Assembly: GCA_019633425.1 (NCBI GenBank)
Contig: WSUB01000349.1
Span: 1-18,724, forward strand
Reading direction: 5' to 3'
From: Tulasnella sp. 424
Lineage: Eukaryota > Basidiomycota > Agaricomycetes > Cantharellales > Tulasnellaceae
Length of the DNA stretch: 18,724 nt
In this document: in pieces, positions 9,238 through 16,790 of the stretch
Position numbering within the stretch: the stretch's first letter is position 1
Layout: every line of letters begins with the position of its first letter
Program-made: the position numbers and the translations under genes
The notes under the pieces: generated by a model
What the model was told of the DNA's origin: nothing
Seen by the model: the letters and a program-made list of their open reading frames with translations, nothing else
The model's database searches: none

Positions 9238-11837
9238 ATGAGCAATACAGATAAGTTCGACCCTGAAGATCTTGACCCAAGTGTTTTGGTAGGTCGCGCG
9301 CGGTTCAAGGCCGCACTGCGATGCGCGCTGACTATGAACTACAAAGAACGAGGCACTTCAATCCCTGATAGATTATTATATCTCGAAACGCCGGCTCAAG
9401 ATTCGTGAAACGACGCTCGGCGTTGGAGGGTTCGGAACCGTGAAGCTGGCAGATCTATCACCGAAGACCTGGTTCCCGTTTGGCAGAACCCCGACCACCG
9501 TCGCAGTGAAGGAGCTGCGAACAGATAATCATGATAAAGCTTCGTTGAGGACTGCTGTTGTTGGTCCTAAGTTTCTGGCTCTTTACTGTGGTGATCATTG
9601 ACCCCTGCTATTCTGCCTCAACAGAGACTCACAAGGGAGATCAAAGTCTGGGCATCTTGCAAGCATGCGAATATCCTCGAGTTTACCGGATATCATCTCA
9701 GCAAAGACCTTAGTAAAGCCTACCTGGTATCTCCATACATGACCAATGGGAATATAAAAGATTATCTATCCCGGGAGGCACCATCCCAACAGCGTCGACT
9801 GGAGTTGGTAAGTCGAACCTAACTGGCCCCTTTTTGGCGATAGAATTGCAATCCGACTGAGAAATTCGTGGTAGGTCTATGATATCACCAAGGGTCTTGC
9901 ATATCTCCACTCAAGAAACCCGCCTATCGTGCACGGAGACCTGAAATCGGTAAGTCTCAGCCTTCAGCCCTCATATCAAAACTCGGCCCGTGGCCAGTCA
10001 CCATTCGCTAATTTTAGCCGTGTGTTGAAGTCTGGTCACATTGTCCCGCATGTACCGGCTCTAACTCAGTCTTCTACTTCTTACCTTGGGTGAAAATAGC
10101 TAAACGTGCTCGTCAATACCGAAGGCAAAGCTCTGCTTTGCGACCTCGGCCTCGCTAAGGCAATGGAAGACAAACCGACAGGCCTAAGCACGAGCAACAG
10201 TTTCAAAGGAACCATCCGATACACCAGCCCCGAGGTGTTGAATGGAAGTCCACGGAATTGCCCAAGTGACATATGGGCATGGGGATGTCTTGCTCTGGAG
10301 GCGAGTATCTCGCGCCTTTCAGATTAGCTTCCGTTGGTTGGTGACCACGGAACCAACCGTATAACAGATAATCACTGGCAATCCCCCATATCATGAGTGT
10401 CAGAACGATACCCAAGTGCTGCTTTTAATCTGTGGGCACAAAGACCATCGCAAGTCGCCAGAGCCATCAAATACATCGTCGTTACCTTTCGCACTGAAAT
10501 TGCTGACGATGTGCTGGAGCTATGAGCCCGGTCGCAGGCCTGAGGCTTGGCAGTGTGTCAACGAAGTTGCAACCATACCTTGGGTAATGTGTTCCCTTGC
10601 TACTGCTGCCAACTTCGGAGAAGAGACCGCTTCGCTAACCGTTGTTCCAAACATAGTATATGAAGCTACCTTCTTTCGGTTTTCCGGAGCATTTATTTAT
10701 TCCATCGACGAGATTGAATCTTCCGATGCTGCGGAGGCATCAGAGCAACCTGGTCGATGGTATTTCCGTAGCCAAACTTTTGCTTCAAGACACCGATGAG
10801 GACGTTATGGCAAAGTCTCTTCACATGCATAGCAACCTTCGCCTCAGGGTAAGACACATTAAGCTCGATAAACTGCGCCGTCACTAAGCTTCTGCAACTT
10901 TGTGAAGGAGATAGCGGACCAGTTCAACCGACGATGGGCACTGAAGCACGAGAACCTGCTCGAACTTACAGGATACTCGATGGATTTAAGTTCAAATAGA
11001 TTGATTATGATATCGCCCTATATGGGACAGCCTGTCCTGCTGGAATATCTGCGCCGAAACCGGAACTTGACGCCAAGGGCAAGATTAAAGCTGGTATGCT
11101 TGTGCCCACCGATCGGATGGTGACGCTGATAGGGTCTAATAATGCTGTAGCTTCAGGACATGCTGAAAGGGCTTGTATATCTTCATTCCTCCGCCGTCGA
11201 TGTGGTGCATGCCGCCCTAAATCCGGTACGCCAGTCTTTTGCATGATGAGTAACGGGAATAATGACCTTGAACTATCATGTCTCTGTGGGACAATTGAAA
11301 ACTAGTGGACTATAGTCGTCAATGATAAGGGGAAGGCTGTCTTGCCACTCATCGGAAGCCTTTTCACATCGGGGCCCGTGATATCTGCTTCGCCACTTGA
11401 GCAACCCACCCAACTCTGGCGCAGTCCCGATTCACGGAATAGGCATTCAAAAACGGATATCTGGTCGTGGGCATGTATCGTCCTGCAAGTAAGTTTGAAC
11501 GAACTCTCTTGCCATTCACACCGGTGCTTACTTTGATCCTCTTTTGTGTTGTTAACAGGTCATGTGTGAAAGTCGGCAATTTGACGGTATCTCGATCCAT
11601 AGCCCCGCCTTTATGAAAAGGGGTTATAGACGTTCAGATCCCGAGCCAGACCCAGCGCCCATCCTCCCTGATCGTTTACTGACGCTTGTAAGGAAGTGTT
11701 GGAACTCGGATTCTAGGAAGAGACCCAGCGCAAGCGATTGCTTGTGCGTCCTTGATCTCGTAATTCAGGAAAATTTGGAGTTAGTTGGGGTGAGATCTTT
11801 ATTTAAGGATAGTGGTGGTTCAAGATGGAAAAACTGA
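9238..11837 (+). CDS. Tandem kinase-pseudokinase (copy B)
   Basis: Eleven exons: 9238-9288, 9401-9559, 9625-9807, 9875-9949, 10100-10300, 10368-10583, 10657-10848, 10908-11093, 11151-11225, 11306-11488 and 11559-11837. All introns are phase 0; the product is 599 residues. Domain 1 (about 18-290) is a TKL-like kinase: GVGGFGTV (24-31), VAVKE with Lys54, HGDLKSLNVL (Asp153), DLG in place of DFG (171-173), TSPEVL and DIWAWG. Domain 2 (about 325-580) has the same fold order: VMAKSL with Lys348, WALKHENLLELTGY, ISPYMGQPVLLEYL, GLVYLHSS, RSPDS, KTDIWSWA and KCWNSDSRKRPSA. However, the glycine loop is absent, HGDLKS is HAALNP (441-446), and DLG reads LIG (461-463). Domain 1 may be active; domain 2 should be a pseudokinase. 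One intron (10301-10367) has a GC donor; the donor after exon 2 is a weak GTTGGT. An in-frame ATG at 9217 would add 7 residues; 9238 is preferred by match to copies A and C. Confidence 0.8.
10657..11837 (+). other. Pseudokinase domain region of copy B (exons 7-11)
   Basis: This part encodes residues 296-599. The exon ends fall at the same places as in domain 1: exon 8 ends at RLKL (domain 1: RLEL), exon 9 has 25 codons and ends just after the catalytic-loop motif (domain 1: 25 codons, ending HGDLKS), and exon 10 ends at WSWACIVLQ (domain 1: WAWGCLALE). The catalytic aspartates are replaced by Ala443 and Leu461, and no Gly-rich loop precedes Lys348. A scaffold or regulatory role for domain 1 is inferred, not shown. 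Confidence 0.75.
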
Positions 11838-12081
11838 CGTGATATTGTGTTGGAAAGGCGGTTCCGGGTTCAGAGGGTGGCGTAGAAATTTTCTTTAAAG
11901 CTGTGGAAGAAGCTTCATGAGGACCTCGCGACCTGGTTTGTTGAATAAAAACCGATCCCTAGTGATAAATGGTTCTTTTCAATCGGCTTCTGCCATTAAT
12001 GTTTGTCTCGTATGAACTGTCGCGATGACCGAGTGGGGATCGACTTCCGACATGCGCACTGACTAGTCAGACTAAGAGTAC
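11838..12081. other. 3' flank of copy B
   Basis: No coding exon can be seen after the TGA at 11835-11837. The stretch presumably carries the 3' untranslated region of copy B and then runs into the repeat region. Confidence 0.4.
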
Positions 12082-12430
12082 CGACTTCACTGAGGCTTGT
12101 CTGAGAGTGCTTGTGAAGTGTATAGCGCGTCACGGGATAGCTTCGACGTCCAGCGTGACGCCGCCAGACTAATCTCATAAAATTTGTCCGCATAACATCA
12201 CTAATAGAATACACACCCAAGTCCGTAAGGCCCAACAAGAATCGCACACACATCTCTCCACTTACAGCTCGTTCTGTCCGCAGGTTCTGCGGATAGGGAG
12301 GACTGACTTCACTGAGGCTTACCTGAGCGTACCTGTGAGGTGTAAAGCGCGTCGCGAGATAGCATCGGCGTCCCTCGTGACGCCGCCAGAGTAGTCTCAT
12401 GACATTCGTCAGCATAAAATCAGTAATCGA
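12082..12430. repeat. Two degenerate direct repeat units, period 222 bp
   Basis: About 125 nt starting with GACTTCACTGAGGCTT near 12083 recur at 12305 in the same orientation. They share GTGACGCCGCCAGA and further blocks down to about 12208 and 12429. The open frame that spans both copies on the minus strand shows the same duplication in its translation. The second half of unit 1 (12206-12284) also matches 14334-14405. Confidence 0.65.
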
Positions 12431-12432
12431 AC

Positions 12433-12587
12433 TATGGAGTACTTTTCGGGACAGCTCCACTCCCAAGGCGTTCTGCGACACCGTGACTGACTGCAAGGAT
12501 TCGGGATCATAGCTATCGTAGATTAGGTCATCTTACCCGATCCTTCCGGGAGATCTAATCAACGGTAGCATACCGGCCGAATGTCGC
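12433..12587 (-). repeat. Dispersed repeat, inverted copy 1
   Basis: Read on the minus strand, this stretch aligns with 14178-14335 on the plus strand. Shared landmarks include ACATTCGG, GCTACCG, TGATTAGA, CTACGAT, CAGTCAC and GAGCTGTCCCGA. The two copies face each other about 1.6 kb apart. Neither encodes a recognisable protein. Confidence 0.65.
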
Positions 12588-13100
12588 ATCTCAAATTGTT
12601 CAGGGACAACCAAAATCGAAAATTTTAAAATTTGGAATGTATAGATTCAACTCCAATTTTACTCAAAAGTGATTCTTTGTCTTCGAAATTCAGCTGTACT
12701 GGCCCCGAATTTACCCCGTTGGATTTTGACCGTGGCGCTCACTTAAATCCCGGTAGTTTCCTCAATCGCGTGAACAGCGAGCGGCGAGGGGTAAAAGGTG
12801 AAGATCAAATGGCAAATACCGAGGGGTGAACGACAACAACGCTGAGCGAATGGCGAGAGAAGGATATAAAAAGGTGACAGGCTAGGGAACGTGTCGGCGC
12901 GAAAAGAATTCTGGTTCAGAAGTTCGAAATTTGGCGACGGGAGCTTGCACAAGGACGAAATGGCCATGTTCTCGAGAAAACACACAAAGAAAGAGAGCTG
13001 AAACAGAGCAAAAGTTGCCATGTTCGGCAAGTCTTTCTATGTAATCATTTATGTTCTTTGTCTGTTTCGGCCCCAAAACAGGCCTATTTCCTACTTGTGT
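12588..13100. other. AT-rich non-coding region
   Basis: No coding frame I can support. It includes AT-rich sequence near 12605-12665 with a small palindrome (AAATTTTAAAATTT at 12619-12632), and no recognised RNA gene or element. Confidence 0.4.
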
Positions 13101-13104
13101 TGAT

Positions 13105-13535
13105 CCACGACGTCGGGAGCTTCCAGGAGCGTTAAGAGCTTCACTACTGGCGTGGAGTGTTGAAATCAGCATATGGAGCTTTGACAAGGTCGGCGAGAGA
13201 TGTGAAAAGGTCGACGAGAACTTAGAAGCGTTGGACATGAAAAGAAGTGGAGTTGCTGTCGGGGGGGTATCGACATGGTGATAGAATCACGTGAAATGTT
13301 CAAAATAGGTTTTTGTCGGTTCCAAAACGACCTTGGAGGCGTCGAAAACGGTATCGACATGCTCGGCGTTGGTCGCGGAAGTTGGGGTCCGGGAGCCTGA
13401 AGTCGACGTGAAAGGAGTCAGTCGATGTACAGCGGGGAGAATCAGCCGAATGTATTCAGTACTCCCTAAAGGTATCGATGCTATTATACTTATCAGAACA
13501 CTCCACGTGTCGCGAGGAAGTAAGTCCGCCACTGA
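13105..13535 (-). pseudogene. Possible remnant of an unknown gene
   Basis: The minus-strand frame 13287-13532 reads like protein (for example SGSRTPTSATNAEHVDTVF and VLEPTKTYFEHFT). Splicing out a 35-nt GT-AG stretch at about 13249-13283 continues in-frame as NSTSFHVQRF. A TAA then interrupts before VLVDLFTSLADLVKAPY, after which the frame soon hits further stops. The texture is that of a decayed coding sequence, but I do not recognise the family and the 35-nt intron is unusually short. It could also be chance. Confidence 0.3.
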
Positions 13536-14102
13536 GAGCAGCTACCGCGTCTGAGCGATGGTCGCCCATAGCTCGTTCATTTATTCAAATTTCGCTATGC
13601 TAAGACAACTCACAGGAAGCGATAACTTAACTCTATTGTATTGTATCCTCAACTAATTGAAATACTCTCTTTAGGTCCTCTTATAGCTAGCTAGATCTAG
13701 AATCCAAACATCCCGTTCATTGATACTATCTCCAAGTTACAGCTATCTACTGGGTCCAAACTACGGTTCTCGCTAATACTCACCTCTTGGGCACTCATTA
13801 TTTGACATGGTGTCCTGTGCGGCGATTTGCCGTTTTCCAACACCGAAGTCGACAAGTAGCCCTTAGGAGCGCTGGATCTCTGGAGGTCATGCGAGGCCAT
13901 TCTGGGGAATTTTCGAAAATACAGGATTTTTCTTGAATAAATTAGGGTTGAGCTTATAGGATCTCAGATGTTAAGGATTTCAATTTTGGTTTTCCCGAAA
14001 CAATATCATGAGAGCAAAGGGAGAGCATAAGACACTACGGCAAGGTAGGTTATCTAGACGCCACAGTCCCTCTGCCGATTTGTCATAAGAAATTAAATAT
14101 AT
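13536..14102. other. Region with no supported gene
   Basis: A 67-codon minus-strand frame starts at ATG 13900 and runs into a GTGAGT donor-like site after 39 codons (ending MSAQE), so it could be a first exon. No downstream exon could be joined, and there is no recognisable domain. Otherwise nothing is seen. Confidence 0.3.
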
Positions 14103-14177
14103 GTGCTACAGTATAAGCAAGCAGTTACTTTGTCAATTGGGGAGGTCTTGACTGCTGGGATCGCTTCCCGTTTCTCC

Positions 14178-14405
14178 AGCAACATTCGGCCCGGTGTGCT
14201 ACCGGTGATTAGACCTGTCGGACGGGCTGAGAATTATGACCCACTCTACGATCGCTTTGACCCCGGACCCCGAGCGCCAGTCACTGTCTCACAGAAGGCA
14301 TGGGGAGGGGAGCTGTCCCGAGAAGTATTCCATATAGAACACACACACAAGTCCGCAAGGATCCCCGGCACATCTCTCCACTCGCACATCCGTCGTTCCG
14401 CGTTT
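14178..14405 (+). repeat. Dispersed repeat, inverted copy 2 plus adjoining fragment
   Basis: 14178-14335 aligns with the reverse complement of 12433-12587. The adjoining 14334-14405 (TAGAACACACACACAAGTCC, then CACATCTCTCCACT) aligns in direct orientation with 12206-12284. The 175-codon open frame covering this stretch is a by-product of the repeat and is not called as a gene. Confidence 0.6.
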
Positions 14406-14568
14406 CTCCTCACTGATCTACTTGTGAACTTCCTGAACCTTGTACCACTGCGAGAAATACTCGTTCCTGTTCGTGAAATCTGCTCCCGTGGTAGTGGAGC
14501 AGCCTTTACCACCTTTATTGACGCAAGATGCAATGGCTTCGCCCTTGAGTTAAGGTCCTTGGGGGTAT

Positions 14569-16600
14569 CTACGACAGACGCGAGGATAGTCGAGTTAGAT
14601 AATCGACAAACGGAAGGGTTAAGGGACTAAGAGGGAAAACGATCCCGTAGAATTCGAAAGAAGTGTGTTCTCCGGCGAAGTAAAGAGTCTTGATGGGTGC
14701 GCGAAGATTATCTTGGTGTTCGACATAGAAGCTACAAAAGAAATGCAACTGTTTAGCGGGCAGCCCGAAACTTATATGGAAAAAGCAAGCGTACCTAGCA
14801 GGCCAGCCGGAGAACGCTCCTCGAGTCAACTTGTCGTTGAGCCAGCGGTTGAAGTGCATGTTCTTGGGACGAGGAATGTCTTTGCCTGGGTACATATTCT
14901 TGAGGACGCCCTTACTTAGCCAATCTTATTCGTCGGAGAGGTTTTCGACGCTTTCGGTCGCCCTGCCGTTACAAGAGGGAAAGAAAGAGGTCAGTTGAAG
15001 CGGTGCTGCCAGCTGAGCGGTTCGAGACGTACGGTGATAGTGGCAAAGTAGCTGTGGAGAACAAGGGATAAAAAGTTCAAGGTGTGCGGGGGAAGAGCTA
15101 AATGAGACATTCGGTGAGATAATTACATGCTGGATCCGGGGAAGAACCTTGGGTGGTGGAGGGATTGCCAGACTGGGCAGTATCCACGGCGGTAAGGGTC
15201 GGCGTACAAGCCCATCTGAAGAATAGCTCCCCAGCGCCGGTTCGTCGGTTTCAACGCCACACTTGAACCGCATAGAAGCGAACCTCGTTTCCATCCCAGG
15301 GATTCTCTTTCAATTGCAAGAAAATCCATTCCACCGCGCGCGTTCGAGTTAGTCAACGGTGCAAGACACTTTCCCCGGCAGCCAACAGAACAGCCGACCT
15401 TGATGTAAGTACCCATCTTCATCGTGTCGATATCCTCCCTCTTCCAACCGTACAGAGCAGGTTCGAATTTGACGTCCTCAGGGTGTTGCGACACGCTGAC
15501 CGAGAACGTGACCAACGCATACTTGGCTTTCAGTTCGTCTCCCGTTTCGAGTCTGACCGATGTGCCGGAGTCGCCGTAAGTGATGTGGGTGACAGTAGAA
15601 GAGAGACGGACTTGAGGAGTCAGAGAGGAAGGTGGAGGCTTCGTCGAGGTGGATGTGTTCAAAGCCTGGAGGATTGGAGTGGTGATAGGATGAGCCGGAC
15701 GGCAATAAGGAGAAGGAGTGGAGAGTGACCCACCCTCTTGATCGACGGAGAGCCGGTTCTCGTCGCTGAACCCTCCCTTCGAGGCATCGAAGGCAGAGTT
15801 ATAATTGAAGGAAGTGGCGATATAGCTTGATTGCTAGTTAACGAAAATGCGGCTCTCGGTGCCAGCAAAAGGCTCTCTCTGATTTTCATGTCTCGACTCA
15901 GGAACCTTGGGGCTTTCAGCATACTCCAGTCAAAATGATAGTACTCCGCGGCCTAGTCGTACCTGTCTTTTGGACGTTCTCCCATAAGACTATATCTAGA
16001 ACGAGCTGTCAAGTCGACTTTCTGGCTGTCGATTCGGCGCCGTCAATGATGAACACCATCGAATGGGGGTCACGGAGGACGTACTTGCACCAGTGATGAG
16101 GGTTCCGTAAGCTTCTTCGGATCTTGTGAGCTGTATAACCAAAAAAGGACGGGAAGGCGTTGGTCAGTCGGGAGCGTAAAGACAACGAGTACCTTTCACT
16201 TACAGCCTCCGAAAAGTTGGCGTGTCCATTTTCATCGTAAAACTGGAGATCTTCCCGGTAGTTCGTGATCGTGACGAGCTTGTGCTTGAGAGCGAGACTG
16301 TAAGGAGGCCATTCCATTTATACAAGTGCGAACGATCAGCAACCGGATGGTCTGGGGACGTCACGCCCCTCGCCGGATCGGTTGCACTTACCAGTCTGAG
16401 TACCCTGCACCCAATTGCATCCAACTTTGAATCTGCAGTTGTCGGAATTGCGAATATGCATCCTTCCTCCGAGTTCATCTTTCGTTTCGACAGCGAGGAC
16501 GTTGTTGATACGGTATCGTGGACTTCTGGAGTGTGTTATGCAGGACGTTGTACGCCTGCCTGAGAGACTCCATCGTGGAGGCGAGATTGGGGATGGAAAT
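14569..16600 (-). pseudogene. FAD amine oxidase (monoamine/polyamine oxidase-like), decayed
   Basis: Read on the minus strand, blocks typical of flavin amine oxidases appear in the right order. They are ETKDELGGRM and CNWVQGTQTG (near 16390-16500), YSLALKHKL with FYDENGHANFSEA (near 16205-16305), SEEAYGTLITG, DLTARSRYSLMGERPK with AAEYYHFDW (near 15920-16015), FSDENRLSVDQ (near 15750), LKAKYALVTFSVSV with DVKFEPALYGW (near 15430-15540), LYADP with GYCPVWQSL and FFPGS (near 15130-15210), NMYPGKDIP with FNRW (near 14840-14900), and YFAGEHTS (near 14670). Such enzymes oxidise amines using FAD. The copy is broken: stops at 15953-15955 (TAG) and 14926-14928 (TAA) inside conserved blocks, frame changes between other blocks, and no clear GxGxxG dinucleotide-binding motif at the N terminus. 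Several introns still look intact, for example the one after FSEA. Five-prime limit uncertain. Confidence 0.7.
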
Positions 16601-16665
16601 GGGATGGTGGTTGTTAATGGCACGAGCTCGAGGAAAGACTTCAGGTGAAGGGAGAGGATCATGTC

Positions 16666-16709
16666 GTAATTGTTGAACGGCGGTTGGCGGTCGTAACCGG
16701 AGATCGTGA
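16666..16709 (+). promoter_or_regulatory. Upstream block shared by kinase copies B and C (C side)
   Basis: TAATTGTTGAACGGCGGTTG and CCGGAGATCGTG match the block right after the MITE-like element upstream of copy B. Here no such element is present at the corresponding position. The block lies between the decayed amine oxidase 5' end and the start codon of copy C. Confidence 0.35.
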
Positions 16710-16790
16710 TACAAGCCACACTTGTCCCAAAACCGTGCTTCCATCGTGTTTCGCAATCGTCCCATCCCATCCAACTCTACTTCTTGATCC

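Noticed and set aside
11996..12496. 166-codon minus-strand open frame
   Set aside because: It spans the 222-bp-period repeat and part of the inverted repeat; kept as a repeat, not as a gene, because no family or start context supports it.
13697..13900. 67-codon minus-strand open frame, possible first exon
   Set aside because: A GTGAGT site after codon 39 is attractive, but no downstream exon could be joined and the peptide is not recognised.
14103..14630. 175-codon plus-strand open frame
   Set aside because: It covers the dispersed repeat copy (14178-14405) and runs into the 3' end of the amine oxidase remnant on the other strand; its translation has no recognisable domain.
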